From NCBI GenBank assembly GCA_035622175.1, contig DASPVV010000143.1:1-64000 (forward strand): a stretch of 64,000 nucleotides of DNA. Direction: 5' to 3'. Both the position numbers and the translations under genes were made by a program. The notes below the pieces were generated by a model. The model was not told the origin of the DNA, did not search any database, and saw only the letters and a program-made list of their open reading frames with translations. This document shows positions 31,436 through 39,801 of the stretch, one piece after another; positions within the stretch are counted from its first letter, which is position 1; the number at the start of each line of letters is the position of its first letter. The DNA is from JAFAGX01 sp035622175 (lineage in GTDB: Bacteria > Acidobacteriota > Terriglobia > Terriglobales > Acidobacteriaceae).

Positions 31436-31672
31436 ATGAACTCGGACCAATGGCAGGGAAAATGGAAACAAGTCAAGGGCGCGGTGAAGGAGCGCTGGGG
31501 CAAGTTGACCGACGACGATCTCGATGTCATAGCCGGACAGCGTGACCAGTTGGCCGGCCGAATCCAAGAGCGATATGGTATCGCAAAAGAAGAAGCACGC
31601 AAGCAAGTGGAGGAATGGATGCGGATGGAGGAATCGCACGGTCATTTTGAGGAAACCCGCAAAGCAAGCTGA
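31436..31672 (+). CDS. CsbD-family stress protein
   Basis: A 78-residue charged, helical protein. The opening MNSDQWQGKWKQVKGAVKERWGKLTDDDLDVIAG is the CsbD signature and RIQERYGIAKEEARKQVEEW completes the domain. CsbD proteins are sigma-B or stress-induced in several bacteria and lack a known biochemical activity. The ATG follows TGGAGAAG. The hairpin at 31697-31720 would end the transcript. Confidence 0.9.
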   Translation: MNSDQWQGKWKQVKGAVKERWGKLTDDDLDVIAGQRDQLAGRIQERYGIAKEEARKQVEEWMRMEESHGHFEETRKAS

Positions 31673-31696
31673 CCAATACGGCGATTGGGTAATCCT

Positions 31697-31720
31697 CGGG
31701 AGCCGAGCTTTCGGCTCCCG
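31697..31720 (+). terminator. Strong hairpin after the CsbD gene
   Basis: CGGGAGCCGA and TCGGCTCCCG form a perfect 10-bp stem with a 4-base loop GCTT, 24 bp past the CsbD stop. There is no U-run afterwards (ATGCTTCC), so termination efficiency is uncertain. Confidence 0.55.
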
Positions 31721-31980
31721 ATGCTTCCGAAGGCTGCGGCGAACTCGAGATATCCTGCTTCGGGACTACAGTACAAACCGTATAGGACTGCGAAAGCAAG
31801 AATGCTACTCTCTCGCCAAGATTAGGCACACAGATCACTCTCTTGAGGTCAGTGCTCCTAACTTGATAGCTCCTTTCGTCCACGGTGCTCTATCAATGGG
31901 AATGCACCGACAGATTTGATATCGCCAAAAATAAAGTCCTCAGGTAGCGCCACATCCTCGACTTTCAAGAGGTAGACATC

Positions 31981-32652
31981 ATGGACTTTCGGATTCTGGT
32001 GGCTGATGATCATGAATTAGTAAGACGTGGCTTATGCGCTCTCTTGCAGTCGCGGCCGGGATGGGAGATCTGCGGCGAGGCGGCGGACGGACGCGAGGCG
32101 GTTGAAAAAGCCCGCAGTCTCAAGGCGGACGCCGTCATCATGGACATTGGTATGCCCACGTTGAATGGACTGGAAGCTACGAGGCAGATCCTTAAGGCCA
32201 ATCCGCAGGTTAAGGTTCTCGTTCTGACCCTATACGATTCCGACCAAATGATACGGGAGGTACTGGACGCAGGGGCGTCGGGATTCTTATTGAAATCTGA
32301 CGCAGCGCGGGACTTGATTTCGGCCGTGCAAGCGCTGCACCGGGGTAACACGTACTTTACCTCGAGGGTTGCAGACATGGTGCTTGAGGGCTATCTCAGG
32401 CCCAATACGAATACTTTTTCCCTTTCTCGCTTTCGCAGCCGGCTCACGTCCCGGGAACGTGAGGTTGTACAACTCATTGCGGAAAGCAAGAGCACGAAAG
32501 AAGTTGCCGTCGCGCTGGGGCTGAGTGTGAAGACTGTAGAAACCCACCGATCGAACATAATGCGCAAACTGGAACTGCACTCGGTAAGTGACCTTGTGCT
32601 CTACGCCGTGCGTAATAACATCGTGAACATCGTTCCCCTGTCGCTCGGATAG
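31981..32652 (+). CDS. NarL/FixJ-family response regulator
   Basis: A 223-residue regulator with receiver domain (RILVADDHELVRRGLCALL, phosphoryl Asp in DAVIMDIGMPTLNGLEA, Lys in FLLKSDA) and LuxR-type DNA-binding domain (LTSREREVVQLIAESKSTKEVAVALGLSVKTVETHRSNIMRKLEL). The ATG at 31981 begins the receiver directly. No intact kinase is adjacent; the truncated kinase at 35412-35951 on the other strand may be the remains of a partner. Confidence 0.9.
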   Translation: MDFRILVADDHELVRRGLCALLQSRPGWEICGEAADGREAVEKARSLKADAVIMDIGMPTLNGLEATRQILKANPQVKVLVLTLYDSDQMIREVLDAGASGFLLKSDAARDLISAVQALHRGNTYFTSRVADMVLEGYLRPNTNTFSLSRFRSRLTSREREVVQLIAESKSTKEVAVALGLSVKTVETHRSNIMRKLELHSVSDLVLYAVRNNIVNIVPLSLG

Positions 32653-32821
32653 CGAATCGACCAGTGATCTTCGGAAGGTCGTTCCCTACGGAGCCGCAAT
32701 ATGAGCCAATGATGCCAAGCGAGTAAAGCAAGAGCCCGCGATCCGCCTCTCGCCCCCAAGATCGTTGGTATCAATCGCTTGTTTATCGTCTGCTCCTCGC
32801 CCAGACTCGGACAGCCCGAAG

Positions 32822-33400
32822 ATGGGGAATGCATCTAAGAGTCCCATGCGCAGGCCAGCGTGCGAGAACTCGTTTCGTAAGGTGCCAGAAACGTCGACTG
32901 AACCGGCGCCCATTCCCGAGAAACAGGAGCTGCTGTTCCATGAAGTTCTTGCCCTGTTTGAACAGAATACGATTGCCTACGCGGTGGCAGGAGCATTCGC
33001 CCTGAGGGAGCATACCGGTATTTATCGGGATACGAAAGATCTCGACGTGTTTTTGACTCCCAAGAATGCGGAGCTAGCGTTTGCTTGTCTGCGCAAAGCA
33101 GGATTTCAATGCCAGATTTGCGACCCCCGTCTGGTTATACAAGGCGCACCGCGATAACTTCTTCGTAATTACTGGCATGAGCAACGCCGCACTGGTTGTG
33201 GAAGATTCCTGGATCGAGCCGCCCTACCCGCGGTCATTCAGGACGTGCCGACCAGAGTACGGGAGCAGAATCCGGATCCGGCAGCCAAGTTTCGCGGCAG
33301 TTTAATCGATAACAGGATGTTCGCCGTCGACGTGAAAGAGTGGGGACTGGATGACCTCTTTGTTGATCTCCGGGATCGCCGCCTTCGAGAGATTGCATGA
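32822..33400 (+). pseudogene. Decayed nucleotidyltransferase-like gene
   Basis: Pieces of one protein family occur in successive frames. The first frame gives IAYAVAGAFALREHTGIYRDTKDLDVFLTPKNAEL, with the D-x-D of a nucleotidyltransferase fold. After a C-run at 33124-33128 the next frame continues VWLYKAHRDNFF and NAALVVEDSWI. A third frame gives PAVIQDVPT and then NPDPAAKFRGSLID and FAVDVKEWGLDDL, which normally lie much further apart in this family, so an internal deletion is likely. The stop at 33398-33400 overlaps the start of the next gene. The family identity is from memory of acidobacterial proteins. Confidence 0.65.
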
Positions 33401-33610
33401 GAATCGCCGCCACCGCCGATTTTGCATTTCACGGGATCGCGGCACAGCGCGTTACTTGAACAGCTGGGTCAAGTGCGCGAGGCAGCGGATGTTCTGGTTG
33501 TGGCGGGAGACTTAACGAACTTTGGGCGAACCGACGAGATGGAACCGTTGCTTAATGTCGTGGTGCGTTCGCGAATCCCGACGGTCGTGGTTTGGTTGAG
33601 TTCAGATTAG
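33397..33610 (+). pseudogene. Decayed metallophosphoesterase fragment
   Basis: ATG at 33397 starts MRIAATAD. One extra T in the run at 33420-33423 shifts the frame; in the next frame the protein continues LHFTGSRHSALLEQLG and VLVVAGDLTNFGRTDEMEPL, with the metal-binding D-x-H and GDLTN blocks of calcineurin-like phosphoesterases. It stops at 33610 just where the GNHD block should come, so most of the enzyme is missing. It follows the decayed nucleotidyltransferase with an ATGA overlap, so the pair was once an operon. Confidence 0.7.
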
Positions 33611-33812
33611 GCCGTGTCTTCATCAGCGCCTATCCGGTCTAGCCTGTAGAAGGCGGGCGCCATCCAGTGAAACCTCAGGAAATATCCGGTCTACTCCGCG
33701 AGCTCTATCGGGCCTAGCGGCCTGCAGAGTACAGCAAACAGCATGGCCGAATTAGGGAATCCATTCGATACCTCCCGCTTGCAAAGCAAAGTACCCTGAG
33801 CAGGAGGTCAAA

Positions 33813-34304
33813 ATGCCTGACCAGCAAACTCTGGAACGCGCGCACGAGGATGCCCGTGAAGGAAAGTCGCCCAGCACCCAAGCGGGCGAATTTGTGCGCG
33901 AGGAAATGCACCACATTCGCGAGGGCCAGCATGGTGCCCGTTCAACGAAACAAGCGATCGCGATCGGACTATCCAAGGCGCGGCGGGCCGGCGTGAAACT
34001 GGGTCTGCCTCGCCGAGGAGTTGCATCGGCAACCACGGTACAACAGGCAAAGCGAGATTTTTGCAAGGGACAAAGTCATGCTCGACGGCGCAACAACGTA
34101 GCTCGGCAGCGCGGCGCCGTTCAGCCAGGAAGGCCGTCCGAACGAAAGAAAGGAAAGGTCGCACCTAGGCAGCGCCGAAAGCCGTTCGCCCGCGACCTTC
34201 CCACGAGGGGTTTACCAGAAATAGGAGGCGTTAGCCAGAGAGCGCGCTTTCGTCCATGGCGTAAAAGAGCGCGCTCTCGTCCATACGTAAAGCAGAGAAG
34301 ATAA
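33813..34304 (+). CDS. DUF6496-like basic protein
   Basis: A 163-residue Arg/Lys-rich protein. The N-terminal half (HEDAREGKSPSTQAGEFVREEMHHIREGQHGA, then STKQAIAIGLSKARRAGVKLG) fits the DUF6496 pattern found in many soil bacteria; this reading is from memory. The C-terminal half is low-complexity and strongly basic, suggesting nucleic-acid binding, which is inference. The ATG follows AGGAGGT with ideal spacing. The last 20 codons contain the tandem repeat at 34238-34291. Confidence 0.7.
   Translation: MPDQQTLERAHEDAREGKSPSTQAGEFVREEMHHIREGQHGARSTKQAIAIGLSKARRAGVKLGLPRRGVASATTVQQAKRDFCKGQSHARRRNNVARQRGAVQPGRPSERKKGKVAPRQRRKPFARDLPTRGLPEIGGVSQRARFRPWRKRARSRPYVKQRR
34238..34291 (+). repeat. 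Tandem repeat of 26-27 bp containing a palindrome
   Basis: Two adjacent copies, AGAGCGCGCTTTCGTCCATG with its tail and AGAGCGCGCTCTCGTCCATA with its tail, both ending in CGTAAA, lie at 34239-34265 and 34266-34291. GAGAGCGCGC at 34238-34247 is the exact reverse complement of GCGCGCTCTC at 34269-34278, so the pair can fold as a hairpin. It lies at the end of one gene and just upstream of the ribosome site of the next. Confidence 0.65.
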
Positions 34305-34321
34305 AAAGGAGGCGTAAACAG

Positions 34322-35317
34322 ATGCGCATAATCGGCTCGATGCGTTCAACATTGCTAGTGCTGGCGATGCTAGTCTTATTGCCAGTTTCCTGGGGACAGG
34401 TCGCAGTATCGATCACCTTCGGTCCTCCCGCTCTCCCGGTTTACGAGCAGCCACTGTGTCCCGCAGCAGGCTACATTTGGACGCCGGGCTATTGGGCCTA
34501 CGGTCCCGGCGGTTACTACTGGGTACCCGGAACCTGGGTCATGGCACCTCAACCCGGTCTGCTGTGGACTCCGGGCTACTGGGGTTGGAATGGCGGTGTG
34601 TTTATCTGGAACACCGGCTATTGGGGGCCAGTCGTGGGCTTCTACGGCGGCATCAACTATGGCTACGGATACGGAGGGTCTGGCTATCAAGGGGGATATT
34701 GGCAAGGCCGGCAGTTCTATTACAACCAGTCGGTAAACAATGTAAACACTACTAACGTTACGAATGTCTACAACACGACAGTCGTCAACAATAGTACTAC
34801 CGTGAATCGGGTGAGCTACAACGGGGGTGAGGGTGGTACTACGGCCAGCCCGACTGCGCAGGAAAAAGCCGCGGCCGAACAGCGGCGCTCGGGACCGACC
34901 CAAGCCCAAACGCAGCAGGAGCGAACGGCTGCCGGCAACCACACGTTGTTGGCGTCCGCCAATCACGGCCAGCCGCCGATTGGAGCCACCGAAAAACCTG
35001 GAGAGTTCTCGGGTTCTGGGGTGAAGCCGGCAAGCCGAGCAGGTGCGCCATACAACCCGCCGGCAAATGCAACAGCACCAGCCTCGCGCCCCGAGGCAGC
35101 GCCCGGCGCTGCCGCCCCTGCGGCAAAACCTTCAAAGGACGAGAAGAAGGCGGCGAAGAATCCCCCGCCGCCCGCAAAGGCTCAGCCCAACAATGCACCC
35201 CCAGTGCAGCAGGATGCAAAGCCTAAGGCTGCTCCCCCACCACCGCAGGAGCAGAAGCCAAATCCGGCGCATCCAGAGGAGCAACCGCCACCGCGGAAAG
35301 AGCCTCCTAGTCAGTGA
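34322..35317 (+). CDS. Secreted YXWGXW-repeat protein with low-complexity tail
   Basis: A signal peptide (MRIIGSMRSTLLVLAMLVLL, then PVSWGQ) is followed by aromatic repeats WTPGYWAYG, WVPGTW, WTPGYWGW and WNTGYWGP at about residues 55-100, the YXWGXW type. Next comes a Gly/Tyr-rich part, then an Asn/Thr/Val-rich stretch (about 140-165), then a long Ala/Pro/Lys/Gln-rich tail that is surely disordered. The protein is probably periplasmic or surface exposed; the family has no known activity. The ribosome site AAGGAGG precedes ATG 34322. A strong terminator follows at 35346. Confidence 0.85.
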   Translation: MRIIGSMRSTLLVLAMLVLLPVSWGQVAVSITFGPPALPVYEQPLCPAAGYIWTPGYWAYGPGGYYWVPGTWVMAPQPGLLWTPGYWGWNGGVFIWNTGYWGPVVGFYGGINYGYGYGGSGYQGGYWQGRQFYYNQSVNNVNTTNVTNVYNTTVVNNSTTVNRVSYNGGEGGTTASPTAQEKAAAEQRRSGPTQAQTQQERTAAGNHTLLASANHGQPPIGATEKPGEFSGSGVKPASRAGAPYNPPANATAPASRPEAAPGAAAPAAKPSKDEKKAAKNPPPPAKAQPNNAPPVQQDAKPKAAPPPPQEQKPNPAHPEEQPPPRKEPPSQ

Positions 35318-35345
35318 CCTTCGTGTTCGGAGGAAAGCGTGACGA

Positions 35346-35385
35346 ACCCCGGGGAGATTGTACTCGGCCTCCCCGGGGTGCTTTT
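35346..35385 (+). terminator. Rho-independent terminator between convergent genes
   Basis: ACCCCGGGGAG at 35346-35356 pairs perfectly with CTCCCCGGGGT at 35369-35379 across a 12-base loop, followed by GCTTTT. It ends the YXWGXW gene. Confidence 0.75.
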
Positions 35386-35411
35386 GGAATCCCCAGCTGT
35401 GAGGCTAGCTG

Positions 35412-35951
35412 CTAGGCCACGGAAACAGTCGGCATAGACTTCCTTTCCCCTTTTGAGTCAATCGGTGGCTGGTCGAGTACCGGGGCAATTACGACAACTT
35501 CCGTTCCTGCCGGCCCAGATCGGATTTCCAGGGACCCACCCAACTCACGCATACGCTCTCGCATGCCCGCTATACCAATGCCTATATCGGCCATCCCTTC
35601 GTGGAGTCGATTCATTTGTTCTGGGGGTATGCCTTTTCCATTGTCGGTGATCTGCAAGAGGAGATGCTTATTTTCCAGCTTGAGTCTGATGTCAACCACC
35701 GAACTACAGGAATGCCGGTGAACCTTGGTGAGCGTCTCCTGCAAAGTACGGAACAAGGCAATTTCTACATCGTGGTTCAGGCGACCCAGCTGCGGCGGGA
35801 GATCGAGATTGACCTTGATGCCGCTCCGCTTGGCGAAGCCCTCCACATACCAGCTAGCGGCGGCTGCGAAGCCCGCCTCATCCAGTAACAATGGAACGGC
35901 GTAGGGGCGCTCCATGGCGGCAGCAGCTCCGGCCTTCGGACCAATTACCAT
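35412..35951 (-). pseudogene. Truncated histidine kinase, ATPase domain only
   Basis: The 179 codons encode only the C-terminal part of a NarL-type histidine kinase: PLLLDEAGFAAAASWYVEGF, then TLQETLTKVHRHS, ITDNGKGIP and GIGIAGMRERMRELGGSLEIRSG. The sensor domain and the phospho-accepting His helix, which should sit directly before PLLDEAGF, are absent; instead there are about 22 unrelated residues after the ATG at 35951. It cannot autophosphorylate on its own, so it is called a remnant, although a product could still be made. It lies just upstream of, and divergent from, the hydrogenase locus. Confidence 0.65.
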
Positions 35952-36091
35952 TTCTCGAGCCTTTTACGGGGCCAAGAATCCGCTAGAATATGCTGAGCCG
36001 CGGGAATGAGAGCCGCCCGCAGGCATGGCCGGTAAAGTCGTCAGCAATTCCTTCTGCTGCGTTGGGCCGGCTTGTTCACGGGAGAAATCGA

Positions 36092-37132
36092 ATGGCACAC
36101 GGTGAAGCTCCCCGTCGAATTCAGAGTGCCATCCCCCATCTCGATGTTCTCTGGATCACCGCCGGCTTGGGATGTGATGGGGACACGATCGCCATGACCG
36201 CCGCCACCCAACCCAGTATCGAAGATATTGTTCTCGGCAGCATGCCATGGATTCCAAAAGTAGAGTTGCACAACCCGTTTCTCGCCAAAGAAAACGGGGA
36301 TGAGTTCATGGCGGTGTTCCACCGGGCGGCGGGCGAGCAGTCCGACCGACCCTTCATTTTGGTCATCGAAGGGTCGATTCCGAACGAACACAATAAAAAG
36401 GAAGGATACTGGGCGTCGTTCGGCACGGACGCGAAAACTGGGCAGCCGATTACGACCTGCGAGTGGATCGACCGGCTCGCACCCAAAGCGTGGGCGGTGG
36501 TGGCGGCGGGCACCTGCGCGACGTATGGCGGGGTCCACGCGATGGAGGGAAATCCCACGGGCTGCATGGGGCTGGCGGACTACCTGGGTTGGGAATGGCG
36601 GTCGAGGGCGGATATTCCCATCGTGTGCGTTCCGGGCTGTCCGGTGCAGCCTGACAATTTTATGGAAACTCTGCTCTATCTTCTTTATATGGCTGCCGGG
36701 CGGGCGCCGATGATCCCGCTCGATGAGGCGTTGCGGCCCACCTGGCTTTTTGGCGCCACCGTGCACGAAGGCTGCGACCGCGGGGGATATTACGAGCAGG
36801 CGCAGTTTGGGGAAGAGTACGGATCGCCGCTCTGCATTGTGAAGCTAGGATGCTGGGGCCCGGTCGTGCAGTGCAACGTCGGGAAACGAGGTTGGATGGG
36901 CGGGATGGGCGGATGTCCGAACGTTGGCGGTATCTGCATTGGATGCACGATGCCGGGGTTCCCCGACAAATTCATGCCGTTTATGAATCAGCCGCCGGGC
37001 TCACTTTTGTCCTCGGCTGCGGTCCAGACTTACGGACGCGCGATTCACGCCTTACGGCGATTTACCCAAGCCTCGTTGAACAAAGAACCGAATTGGCGGC
37101 GCAGTGGCGGTCGCGCTCGAAAAGACGAATAG
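36092..37132 (+). CDS. hhyS: Group 1h [NiFe]-hydrogenase small subunit, extra copy
   Basis: The electron-transfer subunit of a hydrogenase, with three iron-sulfur clusters. Cluster ligands are visible: GLGCDGD (the Cys/Asp proximal pattern of actinobacterial-type enzymes), GTCATYGG, PGCPVQPDN, VHEGCDRGGYYEQ, LGCWGPVVQCN and the GGCPNVGGICIGCTMPGFPD block. There is no Tat signal, so it is cytosolic. The ATG at 36092 follows GGGAGA and aligns with the second copy at 40098; the two proteins are closely similar across their length. This copy has no large subunit beside it. It is followed after 71 bp by a sensor kinase and then a regulator, which suggests a signalling role; an exchangeable subunit is the alternative. 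Confidence 0.93.
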   Translation: MAHGEAPRRIQSAIPHLDVLWITAGLGCDGDTIAMTAATQPSIEDIVLGSMPWIPKVELHNPFLAKENGDEFMAVFHRAAGEQSDRPFILVIEGSIPNEHNKKEGYWASFGTDAKTGQPITTCEWIDRLAPKAWAVVAAGTCATYGGVHAMEGNPTGCMGLADYLGWEWRSRADIPIVCVPGCPVQPDNFMETLLYLLYMAAGRAPMIPLDEALRPTWLFGATVHEGCDRGGYYEQAQFGEEYGSPLCIVKLGCWGPVVQCNVGKRGWMGGMGGCPNVGGICIGCTMPGFPDKFMPFMNQPPGSLLSSAAVQTYGRAIHALRRFTQASLNKEPNWRRSGGRARKDE

Positions 37133-37203
37133 CTCGCCTGTCGTCCCTACCCTGGGCGACCGAACGTAGGCCGGAGAGTGCAGCTTCTCTCCGTGAGGTC
37201 GGC

Positions 37204-39108
37204 ATGGAACTGGATGCGATCCAAGCGGAAGCGGTTCTCGAGGAGCTAGCGGGAGTATTTTCGCATCGCCTGGCGTCGGGCATGCGTCGGTTCGCCCTGG
37301 CCCCGCGGGATCTGGCCCAAGCAGCGGTCGAGGAAGAACAATCGCCAAACCTGGAAGCCCACTACCGCGCCTTGGTGGAGCAGATTCCGGCGGTGGTTTT
37401 CATGGCCTATCTGGATCGCGGCATTGGTGAAGCGTACGTCAGCCCACAGATTGAGACTGCCCTCGGTTTCTCCCAAGAAGAGTGGTTGGAAGATCCGGTG
37501 ATGTGGTACAGCCGCCTCCATCCCGACGACAAGCAACGCTGGAGCCACGAGGCAGCAGAGATGTTTCTGACCGGGAACCCGCTGCGGTCTGCCTATCGAG
37601 TGATTTCGCGGGATGGGCGGGTCATCTGGTTTCATTGCGAAGCGAAGATGATCCGCAAGGAGAATGGCGAGCCTTGGTTCATTCACGGCGTAGGGTTTGA
37701 CATTACCGACCTGAAGCGGACGGAGTCGGCGCTGCAGGAGGAGCGCAACGTCGTTTCGGCGATTCTCGATACCGTCGGTGCGTTGGTGGTGGTGCTGGAC
37801 CCTGAAGGCCGGGTTATCCGCTTCAACCGCGCCTGCGAACAAATGACGGGATATTCTTTCGCTGAGGTGCAGGGAAAATATATTTGGGACCTGCTCCTGG
37901 CCCCAGAGGAGGTTGAACGGTTCAAGGCGTCGTTGCGGAGGACGCGGGCAGACCAGGCTCCGCAGGAGTATGAGAGCTGCTGGGTGAGCCGCGAAGGCCA
38001 GCCGAGGATGATTGCGTGGTCGATCACGGCCCTCCCGAGTACCACAGAAGCGGCCGCTTACATCATCGCGTCGGGAATGGACATCACGGAGAGAAAACGT
38101 GCGGAGGTAAAATTCCGAGGACTACTAGAAGCGGCTCCGGACGCGGTGGTGGTGGTCAATCGAGAGGGAAGAATTGTTCTGGTCAACGCGCAAGTCGGAA
38201 CGTTGTTCGGCTATCGGCATGAAGAATTGCTGGGGCAACCCCTCGAGTTCCTGGTGCCACCTCGTCTGCGCCACCGACACTCCGAACACCGCAAGGGTTT
38301 CTTCGAAGAACCGCGGGTGCGTCCCATGGGAGCCGGCGCCGAGCTCTACGGATTGCACAAGGATGGCCACGAATTCCCCGTCGAAATCAGCCTCAGCCCG
38401 CTCGAGACGGAAGAGGGCGTGCTGGTCTCGAGCGCGATTCGTGACATCACGGAGCGCAAACGCCTGGAAAAAACCATTCTGGAGATCAGTGCGCGGGAAC
38501 AGCGCCGTATTGGACAGGATCTCCACGATGGCCTGGGGCAGCACCTGACTGGTATTGCCTTCATGAGCAAGGTGCAAGAGCAGAAGTTAATGGAAAAAGG
38601 CCTGCCAGAAGCCGTGGATGCGAACAAGATCGTCGGCCTGGTGAATGAGGCCATCCACAAAACACGGGAGCTGGCGCGCGGCCTGCTTCCTGTGGTGTCG
38701 GAAGCGCAGGGATTGATGTCGGCGTTAGAGCAGTGGGCGGGCGAGGTGGAGGACTTGTTCAAGGTTCGCTGCCGCTTCCAGTGCTTTGCTCCGGTGCTGA
38801 TCGACGACGATACCATGGCCACGCACCTTTACTACATTGCGCGCGAGGCGGTGAATAATGCGATCAAACACGGACGCGCCAGCCTGATTGATATTCAACT
38901 GGCGGCTGACGAACGCCAGGGAGTGCTCACCATCGCAGATAACGGAAACGGCATCGGGAAGATTGCCGCGGGTAACAAAGGCATGGGGCTTCACCTGATG
39001 AGCTACCGCGCCAGGATGGTTGGCGGTTCACTCGAGGTGAGGCGAATGGCTACTGGGGGAACGATGGTGACCTGTGTGTTTCCCGTTAAGTGCCAGGGGG
39101 AGAAGTGA
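37204..39108 (+). CDS. Soluble triple-PAS histidine kinase next to hydrogenase genes
   Basis: The 634-residue protein has no membrane segments or signal peptide. After an N-terminal region of about 50 residues come three PAS domains (about 50-170, ending GVGFDITDLKRTE; 180-300, ending ASGMDITERKRAE; 305-425, ending SAIRDITERKRLE). The NarL-type kinase core has the His in RRIGQDLHDGLGQHL and ATPase motifs NNAIKHG, IADNGNGIG and GMGLHLMSYRARMVGG. The ATG at 37204 follows GAGGTC; the frame is open far upstream inside the hydrogenase gene but that part is a shadow. The regulator starts 3 bp after its stop. The locus suggests that it reports H2 or redox state. Confidence 0.92.
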   Translation: MELDAIQAEAVLEELAGVFSHRLASGMRRFALAPRDLAQAAVEEEQSPNLEAHYRALVEQIPAVVFMAYLDRGIGEAYVSPQIETALGFSQEEWLEDPVMWYSRLHPDDKQRWSHEAAEMFLTGNPLRSAYRVISRDGRVIWFHCEAKMIRKENGEPWFIHGVGFDITDLKRTESALQEERNVVSAILDTVGALVVVLDPEGRVIRFNRACEQMTGYSFAEVQGKYIWDLLLAPEEVERFKASLRRTRADQAPQEYESCWVSREGQPRMIAWSITALPSTTEAAAYIIASGMDITERKRAEVKFRGLLEAAPDAVVVVNREGRIVLVNAQVGTLFGYRHEELLGQPLEFLVPPRLRHRHSEHRKGFFEEPRVRPMGAGAELYGLHKDGHEFPVEISLSPLETEEGVLVSSAIRDITERKRLEKTILEISAREQRRIGQDLHDGLGQHLTGIAFMSKVQEQKLMEKGLPEAVDANKIVGLVNEAIHKTRELARGLLPVVSEAQGLMSALEQWAGEVEDLFKVRCRFQCFAPVLIDDDTMATHLYYIAREAVNNAIKHGRASLIDIQLAADERQGVLTIADNGNGIGKIAAGNKGMGLHLMSYRARMVGGSLEVRRMATGGTMVTCVFPVKCQGEK

Positions 39109-39111
39109 GCC

Positions 39112-39801
39112 ATGAGCGGGACAGGCAAATCTCACAATCAGGTTGGGCTCAAGAAGAGAGTCCTGGTCGTCGACGATCACCCCATCGTGCGCCAAGGCCT
39201 GGCCTTGCTGATCAATCGCGAGCCCGATTTGTTGGTTTGCGGGGAGGCAGAAGAAGCGACGGGCGCGCTCGAGGCGCTTGCGGCTGCGAAGCCCGACCTT
39301 CTGATCGTGGACATTTCGCTGAATGGTCCCGATGGCATCGATCTTTTGAAGCAGATTCGCACCACTCATCCAACCCTGCCGGTGCTGATCCTTTCCATGT
39401 ACGACGAGTCAATTTATGCGGAACGCGCACTGCGCGCCGGTGCCAGCGGCTACATTATGAAGCAGGAAGCGACGGAGAAAGTGCTCGTCGCTCTTCGCCG
39501 GATTCTGAATGGGGAGATTTATGTCAGCGAGCGGATTTCAAACCAGATACTCAAGCAGTACATTACCGGATCGAGGATGGTTCGAAATTCCTCGATCGGC
39601 GATCTCAGCGACCGCGAACTGGAGGTATTCCGCCTGATCGGAGAAGGTCACGGCACCCGTCAGATCGCCGAAGAATTGCATCTCAGCATAAAAACTGTCG
39701 AATCCTACCAGGCCCATATCAAGGAGAAACTGTCGCTGCGCAACGCTCGCGAACTCATGCAACGTGCCTTTCAATGGCATACCAGCGACAAGGCAGTCTA
39801 A
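39112..39801 (+). CDS. NarL/FixJ-family response regulator of the hydrogenase locus
   Basis: A 229-residue regulator. The receiver (KRVLVVDDHPIVRQGLALLI, phosphoryl Asp in LLIVDISLNGPDG, Lys in YIMKQEA) is followed by a LuxR-type DNA-binding domain (LSDRELEVFRLIGEGHGTRQIAEELHLSIKTVESYQAHIKEKL). It starts 3 bp after the kinase stop, so the two form a two-component system. Its likely target is a promoter in the 296-bp gap before the second small-subunit gene. Unlike HoxA/HupR regulators of proteobacterial hydrogenases it is not an NtrC type and has no sigma-54 interaction domain. Confidence 0.92.
   Translation: MSGTGKSHNQVGLKKRVLVVDDHPIVRQGLALLINREPDLLVCGEAEEATGALEALAAAKPDLLIVDISLNGPDGIDLLKQIRTTHPTLPVLILSMYDESIYAERALRAGASGYIMKQEATEKVLVALRRILNGEIYVSERISNQILKQYITGSRMVRNSSIGDLSDRELEVFRLIGEGHGTRQIAEELHLSIKTVESYQAHIKEKLSLRNARELMQRAFQWHTSDKAV

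Noticed and set aside
36850..37203. A longer start for the PAS kinase inside the first small-subunit gene
   Set aside because: This would overlap the conserved C-terminal iron-sulfur region of the hydrogenase subunit; the ATG at 37204 has a good ribosome site and begins family-like sequence.
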